From: Bradyrhizobium prioriisuperbiae
GTDB taxonomy: Bacteria > Pseudomonadota > Alphaproteobacteria > Rhizobiales > Xanthobacteraceae
NCBI RefSeq assembly: GCF_032397745.1
Contig: NZ_CP135921.1
Coordinates: 2,852,001-2,916,000 of the forward strand
Direction of reading: 5' to 3'
DNA: 64,000 nucleotides
The position numbers and the translations under genes were made by a program. Shown piece after piece: positions 17,975 through 26,992 of the stretch (positions are counted from its first letter, which is position 1; each line of letters starts with the position of its first letter). Under the pieces are notes generated by a model. It saw only the letters and a program-made list of their open reading frames with translations, did not search any database and had not been told where the DNA came from.

Positions 17975-18901
17975 TCAGGTTGCGGCGGTTTCAGCCAAAA
18001 GCGCTTCAACTTCAGCACGTTGCGGAGCGGCATAAGCGCTGCCGAACCGGGTGCATTTCAGCGCCGCGGCGGCGGAGCCGAGCCTCAGAGCCGAGGAAAT
18101 ATCCTGCCCCTCGGAGATTCCCAGGGCAAAAGCGCCGTGAAACACGTCCCCGGCGCCCAGGGTATCGACGGGCTGGATCGGAAAGGCCGGCGTATGGCGG
18201 ATCTGGCCGGTTTGGTCGCGCCACTGCGTGCCTTCGGCGCCATCGGTGACGGCCAGAAAGGCTGTCGTCAACTCGGCGATGCGCTTCAGTGCGCCAGTCA
18301 GATCTCCGGTTGCGGCGGTGGCGGTCAGCGCTTCGGCCGAGAAAATCACATGGCTGGAGATCGTGAGCAGCGGCTCGTCGAGCGCCATCACGCGGTCGGC
18401 ATCGAGCACCACGGCGATGTCGCGCCGGCGCGCCTCCGCGCAAGTCGCAGCGACGAAATCGCTGCAGCGGCTTTCGGTCAGCACCGCGTCGACGCCGTCG
18501 AGCAACGTGTCGTTGTCCGGCAGCGTCACGCTCCACAGTTTAGGATCGCGGTAGATCACCAGGGTGCGCTCACCGCCGGCATCGATCCAGATGCTGGACA
18601 TCGGCGTCTGCGCGCCCGCCACGCGCACGAGATGCTCTGTCTCGACGCCTTCTTGCGTCAGCAAATCGAGAATGAACTGGGTATCCGCCGGGTTGTCGCC
18701 GATCGGTCCGGCGAGACGCACCTTGCCGCCGAGACGCGCGATCGCGACCGCTGCATTGGTGGCGTTGCCGCCGCTGAATTGATCGAAATGATCGGCCGGA
18801 AGCTTGTGGCCGCGCGCCGGCAACGCACCGATCCGAAACAGCATGTCGCGGGTCGGGATTCCCAGGCAGAGAATGTGCGGCCGCGATTTTGCGTCAGTCA
18901 T
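17975..18901 (-). CDS. PfkB-family sugar kinase
   Basis: 308 residues, ribokinase fold. The N-terminal sugar-binding motif is GGNATNAAVAIARLGGKV (about 44-61). The C-terminal signature DTLGAGDVFHGAF holds the catalytic Asp near 253 and the anion hole. It should phosphorylate a sugar or nucleoside with ATP; the exact substrate cannot be read from sequence. It starts 21 nt after nudC and is probably cotranscribed with it. Confidence 0.88.
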   Translation of the reverse strand: MTDAKSRPHILCLGIPTRDMLFRIGALPARGHKLPADHFDQFSGGNATNAAVAIARLGGKVRLAGPIGDNPADTQFILDLLTQEGVETEHLVRVAGAQTPMSSIWIDAGGERTLVIYRDPKLWSVTLPDNDTLLDGVDAVLTESRCSDFVAATCAEARRRDIAVVLDADRVMALDEPLLTISSHVIFSAEALTATAATGDLTGALKRIAELTTAFLAVTDGAEGTQWRDQTGQIRHTPAFPIQPVDTLGAGDVFHGAFALGISEGQDISSALRLGSAAAALKCTRFGSAYAAPQRAEVEALLAETAAT

Positions 18902-18922
18902 GAGTCGTCCGCTGTGCGCGGT

Positions 18923-19861
18923 TCAGCCGGCCTTGTTCGCCCACTGCGCCAGCAGATGATAGGCGATGGCGACGGGATGCGGGCCCAGGAAGCCGCCGGG
19001 ATGTTCGCGCTTGAGCATCAGTTCGGCATCGGTGCGATCGAACCAGCGTGCGTCTTCCAGTTCGGTTTTGTCCACCACGATGTCGGTGGTGGTGGCGTGC
19101 GCGATGCAGCCGATCATCAGCGACGACGGATAGGGCCAGGGCTGCGCATGATAATAGGCGACGTCCGTCACCCGGACGCCGGCTTCCTCATGCACCTCGC
19201 GGCGCACGGCGTCCTCGATGGTTTCGGCGATCTCGACAAAGCCGGCAAGACACGACCACATGCCGGTGGGAAACTGTGATTGCCGTCCCAGCAGGCACTT
19301 TTCGCCGTTTGTGACCAGCATGATCACCACCGGGTCGGTGCGCGGGAAATGCTGGGTCTTGCAGTTCGGGCAATCGCGCCGCCAGCCACCGCTCGACATC
19401 GCGCTGCGCTGGCCGCAATTGGCGCAGAAACCGTTGCGCTGGTGCCAGGTCACGAGCGATTTCGCCATCGCGATGGTGGAGAGCTCGTCGGCCGGCAGTA
19501 GGCCCTGAGTGATCGCGCCGCGCAGGTCCGAGGCCGCGACATCGCTGCGTGTCATCAGTGTCTCGACCGCATTCGCGGGGATGCCCATGCCGAAGAGCGG
19601 CTTGCCGTCGCGCAGCCCCAGGAACACCGTGCCGGGATTGGCGCCGTAGTCGCGTGCCTCTTTCAGCGTCAGCGCGGCGGTCGGGCGCTCGCCGTTCTTT
19701 TTGATCAGCAGCGAATCGCGATGCACCACATAGGCGCGGGCGTCGCGGTGCTCTTCCATTGCGAGCAATTTGTCGGTGTCGTCACGAAGATGAGCCGCGC
19801 GGTCGATGGGATGAGTTGAAAAGCCCGGTGAGCCGACCGGAAACGTGGTGTTTGTTATCAT
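18923..19861 (-). CDS. nudC: NAD+ diphosphatase NudC
   Basis: 312 residues. It hydrolyses NAD(H) and can remove NAD caps from RNA. A four-cysteine zinc site is at Cys146, Cys149, Cys164 and Cys167. The Nudix box spans Gly207 to Val229 with the expected Glu213 and Arg221-Glu222...Glu225-Glu226. The NudC-specific motif QPWPYPSSLM follows the box (about 240-249), which distinguishes it from other Nudix enzymes. Upstream neighbour is a HIT-family hydrolase and downstream a PfkB kinase, consistent with nucleotide salvage. Confidence 0.94.
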   Translation of the reverse strand: MITNTTFPVGSPGFSTHPIDRAAHLRDDTDKLLAMEEHRDARAYVVHRDSLLIKKNGERPTAALTLKEARDYGANPGTVFLGLRDGKPLFGMGIPANAVETLMTRSDVAASDLRGAITQGLLPADELSTIAMAKSLVTWHQRNGFCANCGQRSAMSSGGWRRDCPNCKTQHFPRTDPVVIMLVTNGEKCLLGRQSQFPTGMWSCLAGFVEIAETIEDAVRREVHEEAGVRVTDVAYYHAQPWPYPSSLMIGCIAHATTTDIVVDKTELEDARWFDRTDAELMLKREHPGGFLGPHPVAIAYHLLAQWANKAG

Positions 19862-19881
19862 TGATTATGAGCCGAGATGAT

Positions 19882-20307
19882 TTAGCCGAGCCAGATTTTG
19901 CGCCGGAGCGCACTGATGAAGGCCGCAACTTCCTGCGGATCGTGGTTGAGCGCCTGCGCCACGCCCCAGACCGGCCGCGGCCAGGCGGCATCGCTCGGGC
20001 GCCGCGCGATGATGTGGATATGGAGCTGCGGAACCAGATTTCCCAGGGCGGCGATGTTCAATTTGTCGCATTTGGTGACCTCTTTCAGCACCCGCGACAC
20101 GCGGGTGATTTCGGTCATCAATTGCGCCTGTTCGACCTCGTCGAGATCGATGATTTCGACCGCATCGATCCTGCGGGGCACCAGCAGCAGCCAGGGATAA
20201 TTGGCGTCCTTGATCACCAGCACGCGGCTGAGCGGCAGATCGCCGACATTGATGGTGTCTTTTTCGAGCTGCGAATGGAGCAACCAGGTGGGGGCGGCGG
20301 CCGACAT
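19882..20307 (-). CDS. HIT-family nucleotide hydrolase
   Basis: 141 residues from the ATG at 20307 (MSAAAPTWLLHSQLEKDTIN). Upstream in-frame residues are not family-like. The HIT motif reads QLHIHIIAR; the central His is the nucleophile that forms the nucleotidyl intermediate, while the first His of the classic HxHxH is Gln, as in many proteobacterial members. It ends 20 nt before nudC, so cotranscription with nudC and pfkB is likely. The substrate is a nucleotide conjugate, not defined further. Confidence 0.9.
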   Translation of the reverse strand: MSAAAPTWLLHSQLEKDTINVGDLPLSRVLVIKDANYPWLLLVPRRIDAVEIIDLDEVEQAQLMTEITRVSRVLKEVTKCDKLNIAALGNLVPQLHIHIIARRPSDAAWPRPVWGVAQALNHDPQEVAAFISALRRKIWLG

Positions 20308-20401
20308 GCATTTCCCAGGGTGAATCTTGACCCCGAGCCTAGCAGATGTCGGCGAGTCGCGCTTGCTTTCCGGCCGCTTTGGCCCCAAATAGGGGTGGGA
20401 G

Positions 20402-20494
20402 ATTGGCGGTGGACGAGCCACTCGCCAACCGGGTCAGGTCCGGAAGGAAGCAGCCCTAACGAGGTCCGGATCGGGTCGCTCGTCAGTCTCCTAC
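20402..20494 (+). ncRNA. ffs: Bacterial signal recognition particle RNA (4.5S type)
   Basis: Contains the hallmark apical loop GGTCAGGTCCGGAAGGAAGC followed by AGCCCTAACGA. GACGAGC (20412-20418) pairs with GCTCGTC (20478-20484) in the stem. It binds Ffh for cotranslational membrane targeting. Its position directly upstream of dnaX is the usual alphaproteobacterial arrangement. Ends are approximate. Confidence 0.93.
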
Positions 20495-20637
20495 TTTAAC
20501 CCCGCAGATATGAAACCCGCGGAGCTATTCCGCGGCTTTTGGGCGAAACGGTTTTCCCCTCGCCCGAAAACGCTCTATATTTCTGCGACGCGCAGCGCGC
20601 GGCAATCCAGACCTTGAGAGACACGCGGACCGTTCGA

Positions 20638-22497
20638 ATGGCTGATGCTGGACCTTCCGGAGCCGATGCGAACACCCAGAACGCATCGGGTTCCGGCCGC
20701 GGGTATCGGGTGCTGGCGCGCAAATACCGCCCCACGACATTTGAGGATCTGATCGGCCAGGAGGCCATGGTCCGCACCGTCTCGAATGCGTTCGAGGCCG
20801 GGCGGATTCCGCAGGCCTGGATCCTGACCGGTGTGCGCGGCGTGGGCAAAACCACCACCGCGCGCATCCTGGCACGGGCGCTGAATTACGAATTGCCGGA
20901 CGGCTCAGCCAAGGGCCCGACCATCCAGATGCCGGTGCCGGGCGTGCACTGCCAGGCCATCATGGAAAGCCGGCACATCGACGTGCTGGAAATGGACGCC
21001 GCCTCCCACACCGGCATCGACGACGTGCGCCAGATCACTGACGGTGTACGTTATGCGCCGTCCAGCGCGCGCTACAAGGTCTACATCATCGACGAAGTCC
21101 ACATGCTGTCGGAGAAGGCGTTCAACGCCTTCCTCAAGACGCTGGAGGAGCCGCCGGAGCACGCCAAGTTCGTGTTCGCCACCACCGAAATCCGCAAGGT
21201 TCCGGTGACGGTGCTGTCGCGTTGCCAGCGCTTCGATCTGCGCCGCGTCGATGCCGACGTCTTGATGACCCATCTCGGTAACATCGCCAAAAAAGAGCAG
21301 GTCGAAATCGAGCAGGAAGCGCTTGCCGCCATCGCCCGCGCGGCGGAAGGCTCGGTCCGCGATTCGCTCTCGCTGCTCGACCAGGCCATCGCGCATGCGG
21401 CCGGAACCGTGCGCGCCGACGATGTCCGCCAGATGCTCGGCCTTGCCGATCGCACCCGCGTCATCGATCTCTTCGAATCGCTGGCGCGCGGTGATATCGC
21501 CGCCGCCTTCAAGGAGTTCCGCGACCAGTACGACACCGGCGCCGATCCGGTGGTGGTGCTGAGCGACCTCGCCGAGTTCGTCAATTTCATCACCCGCATC
21601 AAGGTGGTGCCGGCCACCGCCGACAATCTGTCGCTCGGCGAGACCGAGCGCCTGCGCGGCCGCGAGTTCGCCGCCAAGCTGTCGATGCGGGTGCTGTCAC
21701 GGATGTGGCAGATGCTGCTCAAAGGCATCGCGGAAGTGCAGGGCGCGACCCGACCGCAGGCCGCCGCCGAAATGGTGCTGGTGCGGATCGCCTATGTCGC
21801 CGATCTGCCGACGCCCGATGAAGCGATCCGGATGATCGAGCAGAACGGCGGCGCATCGTCGTCAGTGAGTGCAAGCAGCGCGTCGTCGCGCGGTGCGCCC
21901 GCGCCGGTCGCCAGTGCGACGTCGCATGCGGTCGCCAGCAGCAGTTCGTCTGCGCGCGCCGACTCCGGCATGGCGCCGAGGGCCATCGTGTCCGGCCTGC
22001 GCGCCAGCGCCGACCCCTCGCCGCGGATGGAGATTGCGCCTGTGCCGCAGGCGCAGACCACGCCTGCGATCGCCCTGCGCACATTTCCCGAATTCGTGGC
22101 TTTCGTCGGCAAGCGCGACATCATGATGCAAAAGACGCTGGAGCGCGACGTGCGCTTTGTGCGCATGGAAGACGGCAAGCTCGAGTTCGCGCTGGAACCA
22201 AGCGCGCCGCGCGCGCTGCCGAATGAATTGCAGCGCAAGCTGGAGCTGTGGACCGAACGCCGCTGGGTCATCGTGGTGTCGAATGCCGAGGGCGAGCCGA
22301 CGCTGCGGACGCAGCGCGAGATGATCCGCAGCGAACGCGAGCGGGTGGCCGAGGCCGATCAGCGGGTGCAGGACGTGCTGTCGCGGTTCCCCGGCACGCG
22401 CATTGTCGAAGTCAGGCATACGCCGGCGGCGCAAGTGTCGAGCGCCGATTCCGAAGATGCCGTTGAACCAATCGACGGCGACAGCGACGACGATTAG
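20638..22497 (+). CDS. dnaX: DNA polymerase III gamma/tau subunit
   Basis: 619 residues from the ATG at 20638. Clamp-loader ATPase: Walker A GVRGVGKTTTAR (from 65), Walker B IIDEVHMLS, and sensor region SRCQRFDLRR. Domains I-III fill about 1-380, then a low-complexity Ser/Ala stretch and a tau-like C-terminus. The four-cysteine zinc module of most DnaX proteins is not preserved: between Asn83 and Asp115 only Cys105 remains. It heads a forward run with ybaB and recR, the common recombination/repair cluster. Extra upstream in-frame codons overlap the region just after the SRP RNA and are not used. Confidence 0.95.
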   Translation: MADAGPSGADANTQNASGSGRGYRVLARKYRPTTFEDLIGQEAMVRTVSNAFEAGRIPQAWILTGVRGVGKTTTARILARALNYELPDGSAKGPTIQMPVPGVHCQAIMESRHIDVLEMDAASHTGIDDVRQITDGVRYAPSSARYKVYIIDEVHMLSEKAFNAFLKTLEEPPEHAKFVFATTEIRKVPVTVLSRCQRFDLRRVDADVLMTHLGNIAKKEQVEIEQEALAAIARAAEGSVRDSLSLLDQAIAHAAGTVRADDVRQMLGLADRTRVIDLFESLARGDIAAAFKEFRDQYDTGADPVVVLSDLAEFVNFITRIKVVPATADNLSLGETERLRGREFAAKLSMRVLSRMWQMLLKGIAEVQGATRPQAAAEMVLVRIAYVADLPTPDEAIRMIEQNGGASSSVSASSASSRGAPAPVASATSHAVASSSSSARADSGMAPRAIVSGLRASADPSPRMEIAPVPQAQTTPAIALRTFPEFVAFVGKRDIMMQKTLERDVRFVRMEDGKLEFALEPSAPRALPNELQRKLELWTERRWVIVVSNAEGEPTLRTQREMIRSERERVAEADQRVQDVLSRFPGTRIVEVRHTPAAQVSSADSEDAVEPIDGDSDDD

Positions 22498-22545
22498 AGC
22501 ATGATCCGGAAAAGTGGATGCCGGTTTTCCGAAGAGATCATGCTC
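22497..22545. repeat. Family-E palindrome
   Basis: GAGCATGATC is mirrored by GATCATGCTC. Between them CCGGAAAA pairs imperfectly with TTTTCCG. It lies directly after the dnaX stop codon. A near-identical copy is at 41510-41558. Confidence 0.8.
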
Positions 22546-22629
22546 CAGAAAAAGAGCGTTTCGATTTGAATGCGCGGGATCATCTCGAATGATCGCGAAG
22601 CGGACCCAACAGGCACCCAAGAGGACAAA

Positions 22630-22950
22630 ATGGCTGATTTTCTCGGCATGATGAAACAGGCGGCCCAGCTGCAGTCGAAAATGAAGGCGATGCAGGACGA
22701 GCTCGAGCAGGTCGAGGTCGATGGTATTGCCGGCGGTGGTCTTGTCAGCGTGCGGATGACGGCGAAAAGCGAGGTCAAGGCCGTCAAGATCGACCCGTCG
22801 CTGATCAAGCCAGATGACCGCGAGATCCTCGAGGACCTGCTGGTCGCGGCCCTTAACGATGCGCGCCGCAAGGCGGAGGCGGCGATGCAGGAAAAGATGC
22901 AAGCGCTGACCGGTGGTCTGGGTTTGCCGCCGGGCCTTGGACTTACTTAA
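22630..22950 (+). CDS. ybaB: YbaB/EbfC nucleoid-associated protein
   Basis: 106 residues, [20 protein letters not shown] start with AGAGG upstream. Small dimeric DNA-binding protein normally found between dnaX and recR, as here. The characteristic core [20 protein letters not shown] and the helix [20 protein letters not shown] are present. Confidence 0.95.
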   Translation: MADFLGMMKQAAQLQSKMKAMQDELEQVEVDGIAGGGLVSVRMTAKSEVKAVKIDPSLIKPDDREILEDLLVAALNDARRKAEAAMQEKMQALTGGLGLPPGLGLT

Positions 22951-23070
22951 AGTCCTGGGCTGACCTAAAGCCTCGGGTTGACCTGATCGTCGCCTCATAC
23001 TTTGGTCGCGCCCGATCCCGGGTCTCGCTGCGCTCACCTGGGCTACAATCCAGAGTTGATAGAGTCGATC

Positions 23071-23119
23071 GTAGTGCCCGGATGAGCGAAGCGATGTCCG
23101 GGGAAGCGACATCCGGGGC
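23071..23119. repeat. Family-B palindromic repeat
   Basis: GCCCGGATGAGCGAAGCGA is followed by TGTCCGGGG and a second partial unit ending ACATCCGGGGC. It lies between ybaB and recR. Confidence 0.6.
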
Positions 23120-23172
23120 GCTGTCGACTAATAATATCCCGTGATTCGCGTGCTCAAAGAGTTCCGCCCGAC

Positions 23173-23778
23173 ATGCCGACTGCCGTCGCCGGCCCCGAAA
23201 TCGAACGTCTGATTCAGCTGCTGGCGCGCCTGCCAGGGCTCGGCCCGCGCTCGGCGCGGCGCGCGGCGCTGCATCTGATCAAGAAGCGCGAGGCGCTGAT
23301 GGCGCCGCTCGCCGGCGCGCTGCAGGTCGCGATTGATCGCATCCAGGTCTGCAAGACCTGCGGCAACATCGACACACAAAATCCATGTTCGGTCTGCACT
23401 GACGACCGGCGCGATCCCTCGATCATCGTCGTGGTCGCCGATGTCGCCGATCTCTGGGCCCTGGAGCGCGCGGTCGCGACACAGGGCCGTTATCACGTGC
23501 TTGGTGGCACGCTGTCGCCGCTTGACGGTGTGGGCCCGCAGGATCTGACCATCGACGGGCTGGTGGCGCGCGCCCACGACAAGCAGGTGAGCGAAATCAT
23601 TCTCGCGCTCAACGCTACCGTCGACGGCCAGACCACGGCGCATTACATCACTGACCTCTTGCAGGACGCCGAGGTGAAGATCACCCGGCTGGCGCACGGT
23701 GTCCCGGTGGGGGGCGAACTGGATTACCTCGACGAGGGGACGCTGTCGGCGGCAATGCGGCAGCGGACCCTGTTCTGA
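23173..23778 (+). CDS. recR: Recombination mediator protein RecR
   Basis: 201 residues. It works with RecF and RecO to load RecA at gaps. The helix-hairpin-helix [20 protein letters not shown] is at about 16-35. The zinc finger uses Cys60, Cys63, Cys72 and Cys75. The Toprim domain follows ([17 protein letters not shown] onward). The length is usual for the family. Confidence 0.96.
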   Translation: MPTAVAGPEIERLIQLLARLPGLGPRSARRAALHLIKKREALMAPLAGALQVAIDRIQVCKTCGNIDTQNPCSVCTDDRRDPSIIVVVADVADLWALERAVATQGRYHVLGGTLSPLDGVGPQDLTIDGLVARAHDKQVSEIILALNATVDGQTTAHYITDLLQDAEVKITRLAHGVPVGGELDYLDEGTLSAAMRQRTLF

Positions 23779-23859
23779 TTTTTAAGCGATCCGAGTTGAA
23801 CCTGCGACCCAGAAAAACAACAGACACATCAACAACCGAGACTTGAACGAGACCGCATC

Positions 23860-24264
23860 ATGCTCCTGACTCTGTCCAAAGCCCTTCTCGCATCTGCCGT
23901 GATTGCCTCCGCCATGACGGTGGCGTCGGTCGAGGTTTCGGCACAGCAAGCGATCAAGAGCGGCGGCGTGTTGTCAGGCGAACTGCGCGCCATGCGCAGC
24001 CGCGATCCCAAGGGCAAGCGGATCAACACCTTCCAGCTCGTCACCGAACCGCGCAAGCTGCCGGGCCCGAACGGCCTGTGCAATCTGGAGACGGGCCCGG
24101 AGACCTTCCAGATCGTCACCAGCAACGATGCCGAAGCCAGCCGGCTGAAGAGCTTCATCGGCAAGCAGGTCTCGATAAAGGCGGATGAGATGGCCTGCGC
24201 CGAACTCGCCGGCCAGATGAGCGACGCCATCGTCTCGAAGTGGAGTTTGGTGACGAGTCATTGA
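23860..24264 (+). CDS. Small secreted hypothetical protein
   Basis: 134 residues with a clear signal peptide (KALLASAVIASAMTVASVEV) and probable cleavage after SAQ or AQQ. The mature part has two cysteines, near 77 and 113 (GLCNLE and MACAEL), likely a disulfide. The pattern of a conserved secreted OB-like domain is suspected but not certain. It has no operon partner. Confidence 0.7.
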   Translation: MLLTLSKALLASAVIASAMTVASVEVSAQQAIKSGGVLSGELRAMRSRDPKGKRINTFQLVTEPRKLPGPNGLCNLETGPETFQIVTSNDAEASRLKSFIGKQVSIKADEMACAELAGQMSDAIVSKWSLVTSH

Positions 24265-24297
24265 GGTTGTAGGAACTCGGAGATCACCAATTTCTCC

Positions 24298-24356
24298 GTC
24301 ATGCCCGCACTTGTTGTGGGCATCCACGTCTTGACTTCATGCCACTGAAAAGACGT
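24298..24356. repeat. Partial family-A hairpin repeat
   Basis: GTCATGCCCGCACTTG pairs internally with TGTGGGCATCCACG, and ACGTCTT/AAGACGT forms the second level. The mirrored half is missing, so this copy is truncated. It lies 59 nt before the MntA/HepT module. Confidence 0.55.
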
Positions 24357-24414
24357 CGATTTATAGCTACTCAGCACTTTGCCGCTTCCTATCCATTTGT
24401 GATAGGATGACGCC

Positions 24415-24711
24415 ATGAAGCGGGCAGAGGCTCTTAGGAAACTTCGCACTTTTGCTGACGCCCTCAAGGCGCGCGGCGCGACGTCGCTTTACCTGTTCGG
24501 CTCAACGGCCCGGAATGAGGCCGGTGCCAAGAGCGACCTCGACCTGTTTATCGACTACGATCCACGCAGCAGGTTCAATGCGTTTGATCTGGTAGCCGCG
24601 AAGCGGTTGCTGCAGAAAAATCTGGGCGTCAATGTGGATCTCACCACACGCAAGGGGCTTCACCCGCTGATCCGGAGACGAGTCGAAGCCGAGGCCGCGC
24701 GAGTCTTTTAA
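24415..24711 (+). CDS. MntA-type minimal nucleotidyltransferase (antitoxin of a HEPN/MNT pair)
   Basis: 98 residues. The polymerase-beta-like motif is intact: LFGS with Gly29-Ser30, then Asp41-x-Asp43 ten residues later. Family members AMPylate the partner HEPN toxin on tyrosine and so neutralise it. Its stop overlaps the next start by one base (TAATG), so both proteins are translationally coupled. Confidence 0.88.
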   Translation: MKRAEALRKLRTFADALKARGATSLYLFGSTARNEAGAKSDLDLFIDYDPRSRFNAFDLVAAKRLLQKNLGVNVDLTTRKGLHPLIRRRVEAEAARVF

Positions 24712-25082
24712 TGCCGAGTCGTGATCCGATGTTGCGCATTCACGACATGCTCGAGAGCATTCGGGGCATCGAAAAGGCCGTAAGTCGAAAATCCTATCGT
24801 GATTACGAGCGATCCTGGCTGCTGCGCTCCGCAGTGGAGCGGGGAATCGAGGTGATTTCTGAGGCCAGTCGTCACCTCAGCCGTGACCTGAAGTCCCAGC
24901 ACAAGGCAGTTCGCTGGAAAGATATAGCGGGTATCGGCAACATTCTGCGGCACGAGTACCAGCGCGTCGATAGTCGGATCATCTGGAAAGCCTTGAAGGA
25001 TGATCTGCCGCCGTTGAAGGAAGCTTTGCTGGTGATGAAAGCTTCGCTCACGAATCCGCTGCCCCGAAATGACAAAAAATAG
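24711..25082 (+). CDS. HepT-like HEPN-domain protein (DUF86), putative toxin
   Basis: 123 residues, all-helical. The active-site region reads GIGNILRHEYQRVD (from 74). His81 and Tyr83 of the RX4HXY motif are present, but the position expected to be Arg is Gly76; an Arg sits instead directly before the His (Arg80). In studied pairs this Arg/His couple is the RNase centre and the Tyr is AMPylated by MntA. The gene is complete and coupled to the antitoxin. Either the site is rearranged or nuclease activity is reduced. Confidence 0.87.
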   Translation: MPSRDPMLRIHDMLESIRGIEKAVSRKSYRDYERSWLLRSAVERGIEVISEASRHLSRDLKSQHKAVRWKDIAGIGNILRHEYQRVDSRIIWKALKDDLPPLKEALLVMKASLTNPLPRNDKK

Positions 25083-25097
25083 CTGGCCGTTACCTGC

Positions 25098-26456
25098 TTA
25101 CCCCGGCCTCCCCAGCGTCTCGAAATGCCCGCGGCGCTGCAGCCACGCCAGCAGGATCAGGCTCGGGATCGCCACCAGCACGCAGATGACGAAAAACAGC
25201 GGCCATCCCGTGGCGGTGGCGACAAAACCCGCGCCAGACGAGAGATAGGTCCTGCCGACTGCGGCCAGCGCCGTGAGCAGCGCATATTGCGTGGCGGTGT
25301 GCAGCGGGCTTTTGCACAGCGCCGAGAGATACGCCACGAAGATCACGGTGCCGATGGCGCTGGTGAAATTCTCCGCGGTGATTGCCACCGCCAGCGCGTA
25401 TTGATTGACCCCGACGATCGCCAGCCAGGAGAACGACAGGTTGGCGAGCGCCTGCACCACGCCGCCGATCCAGAGACTCACCGGCAGCGAATAGGCGCGG
25501 GCGACAAAGCCGCCGGCGAAGCCGCCGAGCAGCGTGGCGGCAAGGCCGACGCCCTTGACGATCGCGGCGTAGTCGTTGCGGCTGAAGCCGAGGTCGATCA
25601 CGAACGGAGCGGTCATGGTGCCGGAAAACGCGTCGGTGAATTTGAACAGCACCACGAACAGCAGAACCGCGGCCGCGTCCTTGCGCATCAGGAATTCGGA
25701 GAACGCGCCGCGCGCGGCCTCGATCACCCGTGCCATGCTGGTCTTGCCGCCCATCGCGGCGTCGGCGCGGGCCGATTGTCCGGGCTCGGTGGCCACCAGC
25801 GCGGTGACGGTGCCGATCAGCACCATGGCGGCCATCACCACATAGCCCCACTTCCAGCTCGCCGCCGCATCGAGCCCGGTGCCTTGAATGCCGCTCACAA
25901 GAAACAGCGCGCCCGCGGTCGATACCAGCATGCCGATGCGGTAGGCGGCGACATAGGCGGCCATGCCGGCGGCCTGTTCGCTTTCCGGCAGGCTCTCGAC
26001 GCGGAACGCGTCGACCACGATGTCCTGGGTGGCGGACGCGGCGGCCACCAGCAGCGCGCCGATGGCGACATGCAGCGGCGCGCGGGCGGGGTCCGCGATC
26101 GCCAGCAGCAGGATGGCGGCGATCAGCAGCAGTTGCGCAAACACCAGCCAGCCGCGGCGGCGGCCGAGCCAGCGGGTGAGCACAGGAATATGCAGCGCGT
26201 CGACCAGCGGGGCCCAGATGAATTTCAGGGTGTAGGGCGTCCCCACCAGCGCAAACAGCCCGATGGTACGCAGGTCGACGCCGGCCTCGCGCATCCACAC
26301 CAGCAGCGTCGAGCCGGACAGCGCCAGCGGCAGGCCGGAGGAGAAGCCGAGGAACAGCACGATCAGCACCCGCGGCTGCAGGTACACCGCCATGGCCGCG
26401 CGCCATGAGGGACGGCTGACCGGTTGAACGACACTCTCGTCGGGGGCTGACGTCAT
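25098..26456 (-). CDS. ampG: AmpG-type MFS muropeptide permease
   Basis: About 452 residues with 12 or more membrane helices. The N-terminus (LGFSSGLPLALSGSTLLVWM, then GTPYTLKFIWAPLVDA) is the AmpG signature: these permeases import anhydromuropeptides for cell-wall recycling. The start at 26456 has AGGGGG ahead of it and removes 15 non-conserved residues. It ends close to the convergent HepT gene (16 nt). Confidence 0.9.
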   Translation of the reverse strand: MTSAPDESVVQPVSRPSWRAAMAVYLQPRVLIVLFLGFSSGLPLALSGSTLLVWMREAGVDLRTIGLFALVGTPYTLKFIWAPLVDALHIPVLTRWLGRRRGWLVFAQLLLIAAILLLAIADPARAPLHVAIGALLVAAASATQDIVVDAFRVESLPESEQAAGMAAYVAAYRIGMLVSTAGALFLVSGIQGTGLDAAASWKWGYVVMAAMVLIGTVTALVATEPGQSARADAAMGGKTSMARVIEAARGAFSEFLMRKDAAAVLLFVVLFKFTDAFSGTMTAPFVIDLGFSRNDYAAIVKGVGLAATLLGGFAGGFVARAYSLPVSLWIGGVVQALANLSFSWLAIVGVNQYALAVAITAENFTSAIGTVIFVAYLSALCKSPLHTATQYALLTALAAVGRTYLSSGAGFVATATGWPLFFVICVLVAIPSLILLAWLQRRGHFETLGRPG

Positions 26457-26515
26457 CGCTTTCCCCCTATCTGATTTGGCCGGGGAGGGCCAATGTGGCA
26501 AATCCGCGAGGGATC

Positions 26516-26992
26516 TCAGCGGATGGCGAAAATCGCCTCGACCTCGACGCTGATGCCCATCGGCAGCGAGCCCATGCCGACCGCCGAGCGCGGATGTCGC
26601 CCGGCATCGCCGAACACCGCGACGAACAAATCCGAACAGCCGTTGATCACCTTGGGATGATCCCGAAAATCCTCGGTGGCGTTGACCATGCCGAGCACCT
26701 TGACCACCTGCACCACGCGGCCGAGATCGCCGGTCGCCGCATGCACCTGCGCCAGCACATTGAGGCCGGTGACGCGGGCGTCGTCATAGGCTTGCTCCAC
26801 GGTGAGGTCGCGGCCCACCTTGCCGGTGCGGAGTTTCCCGGTGGAATCGAACGGTCCCTGGCCCGCGATGTAGAGATCGTTGCCGTGGCGCAGAAACGGC
26901 AGGTAGTTGGCGGCTGCGGCCGGCGCTTGCGGCAAGGTCAGTCCGAGGGCCGCGAGGCGATCATAAGGCGTGGTCATGGCTGTCTCCGTCAT
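26516..26992 (-). CDS. RidA-family protein
   Basis: 158 residues. RidA enzymes deaminate reactive imines or enamines formed by amino-acid enzymes. The fold motif PRSAVGMGSLPMGISVEVEA near the C-terminus carries the conserved Arg. The gene overlaps the end of rmuC by 4 nt (ATGA), so translation is coupled. A second in-frame ATG five codons on has a GGAG site and may be used instead. Confidence 0.88.
   Translation of the reverse strand: MTETAMTTPYDRLAALGLTLPQAPAAAANYLPFLRHGNDLYIAGQGPFDSTGKLRTGKVGRDLTVEQAYDDARVTGLNVLAQVHAATGDLGRVVQVVKVLGMVNATEDFRDHPKVINGCSDLFVAVFGDAGRHPRSAVGMGSLPMGISVEVEAIFAIR

Noticed and set aside
23860..24264. Assigning a named DUF to the small secreted protein
   Set aside because: Signal peptide and two cysteines are clear but the fold signature was not certain enough to name.
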